DNA from: Agapetus fuscipes
Taxonomy: Eukaryota > Arthropoda > Insecta > Trichoptera > Glossosomatidae
Direction: 5' to 3'
Length of the DNA: 64,000 nt
Assembly: GCA_951799405.1 (NCBI GenBank)
Contig: OX637339.1
Coordinates: 12,524,001 to 12,588,000, forward strand
Shown: piece after piece, positions 9,228 through 20,835 of the stretch
Position numbering within the stretch: position 1 is the stretch's first letter
How the letters are laid out: each line of letters begins with the position of its first letter
The notes under the pieces: generated by a model
What the model saw: the letters and a program-made list of their open reading frames with translations, nothing else
Told to the model about the DNA's origin: nothing
Databases searched by the model: none
Program-made: the position numbers and the translations under genes

Positions 9228-12200
9228 CTGAAATGAGAAATAATCCTTCGGTTAATTTGAAATTTAGTTAATGGTTTAACCATCAAGGATTTCATTGTGT
9301 GAGTGGGTCAACGAAAAGTCCTTTGAAGAATGAAAAATAGTACATAACTCCTCCAAAACAATGAAACAGAATATACCAATAATACATTATTACTGATCTG
9401 TGGTCTAGGTTAACGCGACAGACTCATATTTGAAAGGTTATTGGTTGGATTTCCGGCGGAGCACAAAAATATGCTCTTCACTGGGTTGAAAAATTCATAT
9501 GCCTTACCAAAGACCGGTCAAAAGTCAATCTAGCATTACAGAAATTGGGTCTTGTTCAGAATTAGTGATTTATAAAGCGACGACCAAGTTTGCAGAGGGT
9601 TCTTGAGGTGTGATTCCCACAAAACAAGAGCCCGCGAAATAAATCATCCTAATATTTTTACTAATTAGGAACCAAAAATACGTCTTCTCATACGCAACGC
9701 CTCGCAAACGCAACCAAGCTTCACATATACTGCAACTTCATATCGCATTGTCTATGTCACGTGTGGCGTGTGGAACCTATTTATTTTTACAAGTAAAACC
9801 TTACGCCAACCAATCTTATAGCTGATATATTATTGATTCACAATCTCTTCGTTTTGGTCAAATGCGCTCTTCGAACAAAGAATATCCACTTTTTATTGTT
9901 AGGTAACAGCTGACAATCAAATGACATCAACGTCTTAGAAAAAGAAAGCATCTTAAGAGATCATGACGAATTGCCGCCATTATCTTAAGTATTTGAAAGT
10001 AAAAGTGTTTTTAATCAACTCATCGTTTTCTTTCATTTGAAACAAAAAGAGAATAACACTTTCGTCGACAAAATGACCGTATCACAAATGCATCGGGTAC
10101 GTAGTGTAATAGTGAACGTTTTGGATTTGCAGTTGGGAAGTAATAGGTTTGATTCCGGGTGGAACAAAAAAATATAATTATTCTTAATGTGTTATTGAAC
10201 TTGCTAGCAACTTTTCTTTCCCATTTCATCTTAGCTGCAAATATACATCAGCATTTAAGATTCATATTTCATGCACACGTTCGAATTAATTCTAAAGAAT
10301 CAACCACTAGACAGAATATTATGTGTGCACCGGTCTGTAGTCAAGTGGTTGGCGTTTGTATATGGAAGGTCGTGGGTTTAAATCCTGGCAGAGCACAAAA
10401 ATATACCATTTGTATTTCAAATATGCTCGTCGCTGGGTTGAAAAATTCATATACCTTTACCAAAGACCGGTCACAAAAAAGTCCATCCAGCCTTACAGTA
10501 ACTGGGTCTTGTTTGAGAATTGGCGTTTTGTAGCGACGACCAAGCTCGTAAAAAGTCCAGTCGGTTACTTAGTTGTTAGAAATAGAATGCTTGCATTCCA
10601 TGCCGAGAGTAGGGGTTCTTCCCCACCGAGGGTGTCAGAAATGATTTCCCGTTTCGGTGTTTATTTCAAGCCCAAAATAAATACCGGCAAGGCTTACTCA
10701 GCGTTCACAAGAAATGAGAACCAGCCCCCTCGGGAGCTGGGAAACCCTCACTCCAACTGAAGTGGTTGGTGTGGGGCCGGCCCCCTTACCCGTAAAAATA
10801 AATAGATTCCGTATCGACACATGCCACATCTTCGACGATAACGCAGGCAAGAAGTTAAGCTTAAGTCAACTAAGCTTCACATAAGTGTAGCTTAGATGCA
10901 TTTTTTTGCGTTTTTATTACACGAATGAATTCAGATGACAGCTAACCGAGGGCTCTGTTATTCTTTGATCTGTGGTTATGATTTTAGGGTCTTCAAACTA
11001 CGAGTATCAAAACCTATGGGTATTATTCAACAGATTACTACAGAAACTTTAACGATTCATCTAACAGTGTTTTTCAACCTTTTTCGTGACACGACCGTGA
11101 TAGTATTAAAAAATATTTCGCGACCCCCCAACCCTTTTTTTAATATATTTAATTTAATATAATAATTTTAACTCTTATCGACTTTTTATTTAAGTCTCAC
11201 TAATTATATATTGTATAAAAACTAAAGTTTTCTCGACCTCTCGCGACCTCCCTACAGAGGCTCCGCGACCCACAGGTTGAAAAACACTGATCTAGCTTAT
11301 CCGCTTAACGCTGAACCATCAGAAGTGACGCCATACAAGCTGCGCACTGGAAGTCTCATCTACTTCTCACCTACCGAATATCGGTATTATTTGTATGAAG
11401 ACCTGTCAATCCAAGATGGCCGCAAGTGAATAGCTGATTAGTCTTCATACAAATATTACCGATATTCGATAGGTAAGAATTACTGTGGTGATGAGACTTC
11501 CAGCCAGTTTGGATTTTCGCCACGTTCATTTTAAGCCGTGTAGGCCTTTACCACGTCTTTACCTACCGGCTACCGCTGTACAATGGCTGTGTGTATGCAT
11601 TAACATTGAACCTAGAATATGAAATACCTCTGCAACTTAGATTACAGATATAATAAATTATTTATTAATGCGATACTACTTATTGCAGTACGCTGTGTCT
11701 TTGATATATCAGTGTGTTAGTAGGAATTGTGCGGTCTCGTTAACCGAGCGTGTCGGCTTTATCTTCTCAGCTCGCCGAGCGGCACTTTCTGTGAAAACAC
11801 ACGTAAACTGTGCCCTCAATATACGTCATTTCCTAATCCATTGTTCATAGTGTTAACCAGAATCACTTTAATGGTAGAGTTAACCATTTTTGCTATCTCA
11901 ATTCTTAAGGGCCTGTTGCACCAACCTCCAATCAATATTTGATTGACACATAAAATTTGATTGCTTACTTCTGGTAAGGACCTCGGTTAAATATTTCTCG
12001 GAAGTGGGTAAAAATATGATGGAATTTGAACAGGAAATATGATGTACATCAGCGGATTCACGTATATGCAACCAAATGTTTGATTTGATGGGAGAAATCA
12101 CACTTACTTTTGATTTTTGTTTGATTGGAGTTTGGTGCAACAGGCCCTAACTGTTTATTGAATTTAATTCTCATTAGTTACGCCAAGACATCTCTTATGA

Positions 12201-15200
12201 TGTCGGTTCCAACTGGTTCCAACAGTTTTTTTTAAATCTAGAAGTAATAATGTAATTTACAAACACGTATTTAATTGAACATTCGTATTGAATGATTTCA
12301 CACAAGAATCAACCAGGCACGTTCAAATGACCATACAAATCTCAAATGACCAAAAATCCTGAAATTCTTGCCAGCCTTCCCTGAAATAGGGGTGATATTG
12401 ACAAATTGAACATTTCTTTTCATTATGAGTGGACATCCTCATATCAACCTTATTAGCCAAGAAACTAAATTTATGAAATTTGCTATCAACAAAGTATATA
12501 AAAACCAACAATAAATGAAAAAATCTCTGGAGTGAAAAATAAAAAAGGAAAATGACAATTTATAATTTATAAAGGCCCAACGGGCTTATTCACAACACGT
12601 TTGATTCACAGCCGATCCATGGATCATCGTTTATTTGTATGGAAAATTCACGTATGATGGCGGCTGAGCCATGGATTTGCTGTGTGTGAATAATACCGTA
12701 AGCCGCCAACATTACAGATCAATCGCTATTTTTTCAGTCGATACGTACTTCTTTCATTTCATCCAGACTTACTAACAAATAATAACAAAAAATATTAGTT
12801 TGCCTTTTCGTTAGCAACCCAGCCGTAGAACGTTACATTTTAAGTGTTCATGAGCACTTCCTTATAATTATTAGTTCACTTACTATTGTTACGAACGTAT
12901 GAGTTCGTGGGGACATGAGCCTTATCTTATATTAGGTGTGTGTGTGTCTAAATCTAAATCTAAATCTAAGCTGCAAATATATGTATCATTTGAGATTCAT
13001 ATTAAATGCATTCCCACAAGCAGACACGCATAATTTCGCGCTCCCACATGCCGCATGTGGACGTACAGTATAAAAAACCCAATCTCAAATGAACATAAGC
13101 CCTGCAACTCTTGCCGACCTTCCCTGAAACAGGGGTGACATTGGCAAAGTGAACCTCTGGCATAATCTACTATGAGTTTGTATGTACGTGTACCTAAGCT
13201 ACGCAGTTTGCTGGAGTGCGTAACGTCTCTTTGTGTGTAGTGTCGAACAATTCTAGTGAAAGTATCTCGAACATGCAAGATCGTCTCTGCCTCCAATATA
13301 TATACGAGCAAAGATTCTGTGGGCGAGCCAGAGCCGGTTAGAGCATTGTCCCGCGAAGTCGTTATACGCTAGAGCGAGAAGAGCAGTACTGTGTAACCAA
13401 TAGTGTGTAAAATACATCGCAGTTTTATTAAAATCATAACACTATGAAAAGTTACACTCAATAAAAGGTTTAATCCACGATTTCTCAAATCAGTGAATCA
13501 GTGCTTATTCGGTTTAACATTTAAGGTGACGATATGACGAATGCGTAGCCTGATGAATATTGAGGTAACATGTGTTTGTATGAGCCACACATTTTGTTCG
13601 CAATAAAGCGCCTGCTGTGCTCGTAAACCGCAACACCGTTAACAGTAGGCGGATAATCATCTATATAGATGAGAATGTGTAGATAGCGGTGATCTAAGTC
13701 AGACTTAGAGAAAAGTGCGATGGAAATAATTGAGTCTGGGGAAAACAGTTTATACGACACATTCTTAGTCTATCACTAATCTATTATATCTTAGTTGTTA
13801 AGATAAATTGGAGACTACAAGGAAAAAACAAGAAATTTTAGCAAAAATAAGAAAATCAGTTCGAAAGAAGAAAAAAATGCAGTGGAATATGTGTGTATCT
13901 AAAGCTCTGCATAATTTGTAATGCAACAACAGTCGCTATCACAGCTTATGGCGGTATTTCCGGTTCTTTGTGACAGGCAATATTAACCATGATTTCAAAT
14001 TTCAAATTTCAAATTTCAAATTTCAAATTTGAAATTTTGATTTACTTTATTTTTCTTCAACTGACATTCCTTGTTCTTCCCTTGTAGTCTTCAATTTCAT
14101 TTAAGATTCATATTTCATGCATTTTCATTAGCAGACACGTATAAGTTCGCGCTTACACATGCCGTATGTGGACTTACAACACAAAAACCTAATTATTTCA
14201 AATGAACATAAGTCCCGCAATTCTTCCCGACCTTTCCTGAAACAGGGGTGACATCGGCAAAGTGAACCATTTTCTACAGAATGGGTGGTCTCAACATCAT
14301 ACCAACCTATAAGTTAGGGAACATACTGCGGCTCGAAATAGGGATTGGGTGCTTTTGTTAAACCATTGTCGTAGGCTTTTCAGCTACGAATCTACGATGT
14401 CCTTCGGGACCCTTGAGTTCCTCTCCCCTCAATCTTTTCTTGGTATTTTGTGGTATTTTTCATTCCTCATAACCTAACCGAAGCACAAAAATCTTATAAA
14501 TATATTTTAATTTATTAATATATTAATAATATATTTTCAACCCTCTTAGTTTCATCACTATGGTACTTAGTGCTTTTATGATAATTTATTATATTCACAG
14601 GTAAGGTGATTCACACAAGCAAAACTATTCAATCCATTTTTAGTATTAAATTATTTTTGCACAACAAATTATAGTATTTTATGATCCGTTCTCAATCTTT
14701 ATCGAAGCGTGGACTTAAAAAATAACACGTCTTGTTAGTGAGTGTGATGTATTTATCTTTCAGTGGATCTCAATATTGGTAACACTTCTAAATAACAAAA
14801 ATGGAGTAGGTATGTGTTCGGAATGGATGTTCCAACTCAACGCAACTAAGCTACACGCATAGTGTTACTTCTTACCGCGCTGTCCGCGAACGGGTCGCAT
14901 ATGGCGATTGGCGAGTGGAACCTATTTGTTTTTACAACTAATGGGGACGGCCGTACGCCAACCACTTTAGTTGATGTGGGGATTTCTTAGCTCCCAAGGG
15001 AGCTGGTATCCATTTATTGTAAACGCTGAGTGAGCCCTGCCGGTATGTTTATTTTAGGTTTGAAATAAACACAAAAATGGGAAATCATTTCTTAGATCCT
15101 CGGTGGCAATCGATCCCGAGCTCTCCAAGCCTTGCAACTCCTGAAACAAGGGTGGCATTTGAAAAATGAACCATTGCTTACAGTATGGAGGGTCAGCTTC

Positions 15201-18200
15201 ATATAACCAATCAGTCAAGGAATACTTTGCCCGGAGTCGAACTCGCCTACTTCCGATGATGAGTCCAAAACGTTAATCACTAAATTATGACCGTTCTCGT
15301 TTAATTAAGTTTATTTCTTGTTTATGTTTTATTTTATAAATTTTTCGTAATGCATCCTCTTTACCTCATATCCTCTACTAAAGTAATGCATTAAAATGTT
15401 GGCGTAACGCTTCAGTGAACCTTACTGACCGGTCTTAGAACACAAACACACTCAAGATAATGATTAAAAACCATAATTGATAATCTAAGTTCTACTATAA
15501 TCTTATCCAGAGCCATAATAAAAGGAGAGCTTGTATGAAGAAGGTTATCACGGTTATCACTCTGGATGAAATGAAAGAAGTGTGTAAGAACAGAAAGAAA
15601 TGGCGGTTGGTCTGTAATGTTGGCGTCTAGAGCTAGGGTTTTTTTAATTAGAATTTTGGATTTGTTTTTAATGTTTACATATTAAAATTTGTTTATTTCA
15701 AAAATGTAATTTGTTGTGTATGTTCCTTGACTTATAGGTTGGTATGCGGCTGACCACCCGTGCTGTAGAAGATGGTTCACTTTGCCAATGTCACCCCTGT
15801 TTCAAAGAATGGTCGGGGTGGAGGGTGTATGTTCATTTAAGATTTGGTTTTTATATTGTAGGTTCACATGCGGCATGTGCAAGCGCGAACTTGTACGTGT
15901 CTGCTTGTGAGAATGCATATAATATAAATCTTAAATGGTATATATCCTTGCAGCTTAGATTAAATTAGATTAGATTATCATTAATTGATGAGGCATTCAC
16001 TTTGTAACCTTTCATTTTTTTTAAATTAAAATAAAAAATAAAAAACAAATTGTATTAGGTTACGGGGCGAGTAAAATTTAATAATACGACCGGTTTCGGA
16101 AACAATGTTTCCATCGTCAGGTAAAAAAATCCATTGAAAACCATATTGTGTGACGACACGGTTCCTTGAAAACATAATTCCTTGGCTAGTAGGTTGGTGT
16201 GAGGCTGACCCCCACATTCTAAACACTTGGTTCACTCTTACCAATACCACTCCGTTTCAGGGGAAGGGTGGCAGGAGTTCCAAGGTTTATCTTTATGTGA
16301 GGTTGCGGATGCCTGCTTGGGAGCGTGCATTGAGTATAAGCATTAAATATCAATACATCTTGGCATCTTAGATTATAGTTTATATATAGACACGGCCGGG
16401 TTGATAGGGAAAAGGAAAACAATTTTTATTTTTTATTTCTTTAGAACCGTAACCACTTAGCTAGCCGAGAAAAAAATATAATTCGAAATTTTGTGCAGAG
16501 TATTTTTTTTTCTCCTCTGAGGTGACCACTGCATAAAATAAAATACAATCGGGAAAGTCATTTCCTGCCCAGGTATTTAATTGTCTATGGTTTGATTAAG
16601 CGTAAAAGACAACAGCACAACAGTCAACAATGGGCAATTGTAATGTTATAAAAGACGGGCAATGGTCACCCCAATTATTAAAACAATAAGTCACTCTAGA
16701 TTGTTATTAATACATTTTTTTCATTTCTATAATCTAAGTTGCAAAGGTACATCTAGCCTTGCAACAACTGGATCTTGCTTGAGAATGGCTTCGGAACATT
16801 TTTGAATTCGGAACATTTTTCCTCGCGCGAGCAAACGTCAATACAAAACGTCTTGCAGGGAACTGCTGTCCTTAGCAGCCACAACTAAGCTACACACATA
16901 GCATAACTTCTTGCCTGCGTGTTTTTTTTGTGTTCATTAAAAATCTGCATTTGTTACTTTACATGCCGCAGATCTTAATAGGGATTGGGTGCATTTGTTA
17001 AATTGATGTAAAAATAATCTTAGGGTGGTAGGATAGATCTCAATAAAGACTGCAGCGCGTTTGGAAGATTTTTTTACCTCTACCGCTTTATTTTAAAACG
17101 TCACCTTTGAGGAAAAATAACAATAAATAATTAATTTAATAATTAAAAAAAAAAAATATTTAAAAAAAACACATAGTTTTTATTTTCACATATGAGTTAT
17201 AATGCCTAAGCGCTGTCGAACCTGCTCGGTTCATCCTCAGAGGCTAACTCAGTTAATTATTAAATTAAAAATGAATTTTCACTCGGTGAATGTGCAAACA
17301 TTAGAAAATTCAATAAATAATTGACCATCTAGGGGTGCTGTTGTGTCTTCCCTCCATTTTTTATTTACTTACGCGATGGTGGGGAGTTAACACGATGCTT
17401 TCTACTAGGGGTCTATATCTATAATCTAAGTTGCAAGGATATATTCATTTAAAGCTCTCAGATGTATGCCCACAAACCAACACGTGTAGTTCGCGCTTAC
17501 AAATGCTGAATGCGTACTTACAAATAAAATCCAAACCTCAAATGAACATAAGCCCCACAACTTTTGCCGACCTTCCCTGAAACAGGGGTGACATTGGCAA
17601 AGTGAACCATTTTTTACAGTATGGGTGGTCAGCCTCATACCAACCTATAAGTATTTATCTAAAATGGGTATTTATCTACAAATATTTCCTAGCTTGAGTT
17701 ATGTTCTATACTTTCGAATGAATAAAAATACTTGGATCGTTATGCACCATTTGTTAATCGATTCATTAATTTTTATTGATTAATAATTTCATTTAATTTA
17801 TTAATTATGAAAAATTTCACTCAAAAAATTAAAGTGATTTCTATAATTTAAGTGTGTAAGATAATGTAGATACATTAAATTGAATGGACATGCAAACGAT
17901 ACAAAATTTAGAATCCAAGCGTTCGAGATGTACGTACAATGTACGAGTACATATTATAATATAATAATACCGAAAAATGCTTCAGATCTCCTGGCGTGAT
18001 CGGGTCACCAATGAAGAAGTCCTCCAACGCATGCATACTACATAGAAACTTCTGCCAAACATTAAGCAGAGAGTGCTCTTAGGTACTTCGGTCACTTTAT
18101 AAGATAGGAGAAGTGCCGCCTTCTCCATCTTATCATACAGGGAAAGATTGAGGGGAGAAGAATTCAGGGATGCTGAAGAACATCGTGGCTGAAAAACCTG

Positions 18201-20835
18201 TGATAATGGTTCAACAAAAGCACCAAGTCTTTATTTCGAGCCGCAGCATCCAAGGTGAAAAAAGCCGTAATGATCGCCGATCTTCGTTAGAAGTGGCACC
18301 AAAAGAAGAAAACATGTATTAGGGATTTATGTGTCGTTCAGACACACAATCAAAAACAAGTAAGTTTGCATGTGTACTTCCAAATGAAAACCCAAAAATA
18401 AAATTAAAATAAACTCTGAGACTCTTGCCGCCTTTTCCTGAAACTGGGGTGACTTTGGCAAATGTAAACATTTTTTTACAGTCAGTACATCAGCTTCATA
18501 TTAGTCTATACCCAAATCTCAAATGAACATAAACTCTGCAACTCATGCAGACTTTCCCTGAAAAGGAGGTGACATTGGCAAAATGCACAATTTTTTACAG
18601 TCTTATATCAATTTATAAGTCATGGAATACATAAGAAAATATTGTATGTTATTTTCGTAAAAATTAATTAAATCGAACAAATGTTGCCAAAATTTTCGTA
18701 CAATTGCCTGTTCGGGTTGCTCGTCCCTGTACAAAAAAAAATCCAAATACAATAAACAAAGAAAAAACTTACTTAAACGATGACACGGTGGAAGTAATAG
18801 ACTCCGTCTCGTCTCTCTGCAAGATGGGGTTGAGAACAGTGAAGGGATCTTCGACCACTGGTGCTTGTTCCAAACCAGCTCTAGACAACCTCCCAGACTG
18901 CTCTAAAGCTGCTCTAGAAGCTCTTCCAGACTGTTCCAAGGCTGCTCTAGAACTTCTTCCAGTCTGCTGCTCAATTCCAGCTCTGGAAACCCTCCCAGAT
19001 TGATTAAAATTCACTTCAGATTGTTCCACGTTTGCTTTCGAAAGTTTTCTACTTGGTTCGATACCTGCTCTGGAAATTCTACCATCTACAACGACTGCAG
19101 CTCTTGATGCTCTTCCTTCTATTTCAGGTTCTACTCTCAAAATCCTTCCATCTAAATCAATTCCTGCTCTGGATATTCTACCTTGATTTTCTGATCCATC
19201 AACCTTTGAAATTCTTCTCTGCTCCAATCCAGTTATGGAAGGTCTATCCTGTTTTGAAATTGGAAGTTCTTGGTCTATTTTCGATTGAGAATTTTTGCGT
19301 TCCAATTCTATTTTTGATGTTCTCCTTTGCAGTATTGCTGCGTTTGTATTTCTGTCAATTCTAGAAGTCCTACCGTCGTTTTCTAAACCAATTCTTGAAG
19401 CTCTTCCATCAAGGCTAATTTCAACCCTAGAGTTTCTTCCTTCTCTATCTTTGAGAATACCAATCGGATGTTCTAGAGTAGTTTTGCCAACTTTTTCATC
19501 ATCCAAACCTACTCTAGATATTCTACCATCAAGTCTAGAACTCCTTCCTTGAGGATCCTTAAAAATCCTATTTTTGTGATCTGAATCAGACTTTCTTGCT
19601 TCATCTTCTAATCCTACTCTTGATGCTCTTCCTTGCTCAATTCCGATTCGAGAATTTCTCCCAGCTCGATCCAAATCAATCACTGTATTTCTACCTTCGT
19701 TATCCAATCTTTCCCTTTTTGTTTTTCCAAGTTCCAACCCTGCTCTTGAACTTCTGCCATCATGTTCAAGCCCCGCTTTGACAATTCCAACTCTAGAATT
19801 CCTTCCTATTTGATCAAACTCATTTTTAGAGCTATTCCCTTGATCAAACGACCTCCTTTCTTGATTTCTCAAGCTTGATCTTCCTTGATCTGAAAACGAT
19901 TCTTCTTGACTTTCTTTTATACTATCACTAACAAGTTCAGCCCCAAGTTTCACAATTTCTTTTCTGTCCTTTAATTTCTCCTCTTCACTCAATTTACTTT
20001 CTAAACTCTCTTCACTTGTACTCTTATCAAAGGTATCAGCATTATCCTTTGAAAAGATTCTGTTTTGACCGTTCTCTTGAGGTCTAGACCAATTAGAAGG
20101 CTCTTTTAAAGCTTCGCTCTTTTCCAAAACTAAGAAATCTTCATCAGGTCTTAGAGAAGTGTTGATGACAACATTTTTTCCAATTCCATTACTGTCACTG
20201 TCAGAATTGACTTCAGTTTGTTGTACAATACCTTGTTCACTTTTCAGACTCTCTGTCGTATCTACAGAATCACTTTTTTCAGACCCAAACACATCTTTCC
20301 TCTTCACAAACGTTTCCACAGTATCACCATGAATTTCATTAAAGTTCACATCATTTTTAACCGCATTTTCAATTTTAATCACACCTCTATCTTCTAAAGA
20401 ATCACTATGATCAGAACTAGAATCTTTTTCGTTACTTTTAACAACAAAAGGCACTGAATTCAGAATTAAATCTTCATTTTTAATTGAACTAGCATCACTT
20501 TGTTTATCAAATTCCACATCCACGTTGGGTCCGAATATATTATTGTTGTATTTGTTAGATTTTAAGCGTTTTTCGAAGTCTATATTACTTGGGAATATAC
20601 TTGGGGAAGCAGGACGAGATGGATTTCTTGTATATCCGCCGAATAAACGTTCTTTTGCGAGTCGAACACTTATATCATCCTCGAAAGGGTCTAGGATCTT
20701 TTGTTTTGCTTTGATAACTGGGTCGTCAGAGTCCCTCACTGGTCTTGCAGTAAACGCGTACGGAGTTCTAGACAGTTCTCTTTCGACGCTGCTCGAGCGA
20801 TCTCGGCTGAAGAGCGAATGCTTGCTCGCCTGCAT
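6117..20835 (-). CDS. Large Ser/Arg-rich, mostly disordered protein; two giant exons, 3' end unresolved
   Basis: Two minus-strand exons, 18,773-20,835 and 6,117-9,227, join in phase. The first ends TTTAA|GTAAGT (phase 2) and the second follows TTCTCATTTCAG|G, giving F-K-V-P-P across the junction. The start ATG at 20,835 has an in-frame TGA nine bases upstream. The joined frame gives about 1,724 residues and ends at another phase-2 donor (GAA|GTAAGT), so at least one further exon at lower coordinates is expected; I could not identify it. Composition is low-complexity and hydrophilic, with no signal peptide, membrane segment or folded domain I recognise. Basic S/P/R blocks and charged helices resemble cytoskeleton-associated proteins, but that is only an analogy. 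Intron 1 is 9,545 bp and packed with repeats. Alternatively, translation could stop at the TAA inside the last donor (6,113-6,115). Confidence 0.85.
9410..9650 (+). repeat. Family B SINE, full length, in intron 1 of the large gene
   Basis: tRNA-like head (GTGGTCTAGGTTAACGC, then a weak B box), GCACAAAAATATGCTCTTCA, TTGAAAAATTCATA, GACCGGTC, and a tail ending AAATAAATCATCCTAATATT. Confidence 0.8.
9700..9812 (-). repeat. Family C SINE, 3' part
   Basis: Starts with the inverted family tail (AACCAAGCTTCACATATACTG) and runs to ACGCCAACCA; head missing. Confidence 0.65.
10325..10905 (+). repeat. Composite SINE: family B joined to family C
   Basis: A family B head and body (10,325-10,540) runs through ACGACCAAGCTCGT directly into AAAAAGTCCAGTCGGTTACT and a full family C unit ending CACATAAGTGTAGCTTAG. 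The same B-to-C junction recurs inverted at 24,660-24,960 and 43,480-43,515, so the dimer appears to be a real compound family, not a chance insertion. Both 124- and 134-codon frames across it are by-products. Confidence 0.75.
11348..11502. mobile_element. Foldback MITE, about 155 bp
   Basis: Imperfect inverted arms: GGAAGTCTCATC...CACCTACCGAATATCGGTA on the left, and their complement ending GTGATGAGACTTCC on the right. The arms flank a centre containing AAGATGGCCGCAAGT. A second copy lies at 42,871-43,018. Confidence 0.75.
11909..12147 (+). mobile_element. PIF/Harbinger-type MITE with TAA target duplication
   Basis: The left end GGGCCTGTTGCACCAA and the right end TTTGGTGCAACAGGCCC are inverted repeats. 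TAA flanks both sides (11,906-11,908 and 12,148-12,150). Length is 239 bp. The 3-bp TAA duplication and GGGCCTGTT ends are typical of Harbinger-mobilised MITEs. The copy at 27,410-27,648 has exactly the same length. Confidence 0.9.
12310..12413 (-). repeat. Family A fragment
   Basis: Contains CCTTCCCTGAAATAGGGGTG and the neighbouring AAATCTCAAATGA block; both ends missing. Confidence 0.6.
12588..12692. mobile_element. Small foldback element
   Basis: TTATTCACAACACG on the left is mirrored by TGTGTGTGAATAAT on the right around a centre with ATGGATCATCG and GAGCCATGGAT. About 105 bp, low-scoring by eye. Confidence 0.4.
12965..13165 (-). repeat. Family A element
   Basis: Preceded by ATCTAAATCTAAATCTAAG, the inverted tail repeat of the family. 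It contains CACATGCCGCATGTGG and CCTTCCCTGAAACAGGGGTG and stops before the CCAACCTATAAGT end. Confidence 0.8.
13170..14095. other. Intron DNA without recognised features
   Basis: Only a (TTTCAAA)n-like run at 13,995-14,040 stands out. A 79-codon minus frame at 13,521-13,760 shows no motif. Confidence 0.4.
14100..14318 (-). repeat. Family A element
   Basis: Runs from TTTAAGATTCATATTTCATG to ACCAACCTATAAGTTAGGG. Confidence 0.85.
14333..14440 (-). mobile_element. LINE remnant
   Basis: The minus strand reads GGACATCGTAGATTCG, then AAAAGCCTACGACAATGG and CACCCAATCCCTATTTCGAG. This matches the 3' part of the LINE family seen at 17,985-18,310. A shorter piece lies at 16,975-17,015. Confidence 0.6.
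14838..15215 (-). repeat. Family C SINE followed by a family A fragment
   Basis: 14,838-15,122 is an inverted family C element (AACTAAGCTACACG to GATCCTCGGTGGCAATCGAT) lacking the tRNA head. 15,127-15,215 is an inverted family A piece. Confidence 0.75.
15724..15980 (+). repeat. Family A element, full length
   Basis: Starts CTTGACTTATAGGTTGGTAT and contains CCAATGTCACCCCTGTTTCA, CACATGCGGCATGTG and TACGTGTCTGCTTGTGAGAA. It ends GCAGCTTAGATTAAATTAGA with AGATT repeats. No A/B-box pair is evident, so it is not a typical tRNA SINE. Confidence 0.85.
16185..16380 (+). repeat. Diverged family A element
   Basis: GGCTAGTAGGTTGGTGTGAG start, TTTCAGGGGAAGGGTGGCAG core, GGCATCTTAGATTATAG end. It belongs to the same shorter subfamily as copies at 44,712, 46,990 and 57,295. 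Confidence 0.7.
16865..17405. other. Repeat scraps and AT-rich DNA
   Basis: An inverted family C tail lies at 16,865-16,925 and a LINE scrap at 16,975-17,015. 17,380-17,405 (GGGGAGTTAACACGATGCTT) resembles 31,635-31,665, hinting at a shared unclassified element. Confidence 0.4.
17416..17655 (-). repeat. Family A element, full length
   Basis: Runs from TATAATCTAAGTTGCAAGGA to CATACCAACCTATAAGT. A good reference copy of the 'AATGCTGAATG' subfamily. Confidence 0.9.
17985..18310 (+). mobile_element. LINE remnant, reverse-transcriptase C-terminal region
   Basis: The plus strand reads ISWRDRVTNEEVLQRMHTT, then across stops and frameshifts to IKQRVLLGTS, RRSAAFSIL and YREKLRGE. This is the tail of the LINE family that also gives 246-402. 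Several stops and shifts show it is dead. Confidence 0.75.
18410..18620 (-). repeat. Two partial family A copies in tandem
   Basis: The block ACTCTTGCCG...GCAAATGTAAACATTTTTTTACAGTC is followed about 115 bp later by a second ACTCATGCAGACTTTCCCTG...TTTACAGTC, ending ATTTATAAGTCA. Confidence 0.65.
18773..20835 (-). CDS. Exon 1 of the large Ser/Arg-rich gene, GRxSR repeat domain
   Basis: Encodes residues 1-687 plus two bases. Residues 1-80 are basic and Ser-rich (RDRSSSVERELSRTPYAF near the start, then KAKQKILDPFEDDISVRLAK). Residues about 80-315 are acidic and Ser/Asp/Glu/Asn-rich. Residues about 318-665 hold at least fifteen copies of GR(A/S/N/I)SR(A/V/I)G(L/I)E at irregular spacing, and the last four (GRVSRAGIE to GRLSRAGLE) are nearly tandem. 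Each copy has an R-x-x-S or R-x-S context typical of basophilic kinase sites. Such repeats suggest expansion by slippage and a binding or phosphorylation scaffold, but no function can be assigned. The long plus-strand frames here are antisense shadows. Confidence 0.9.
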
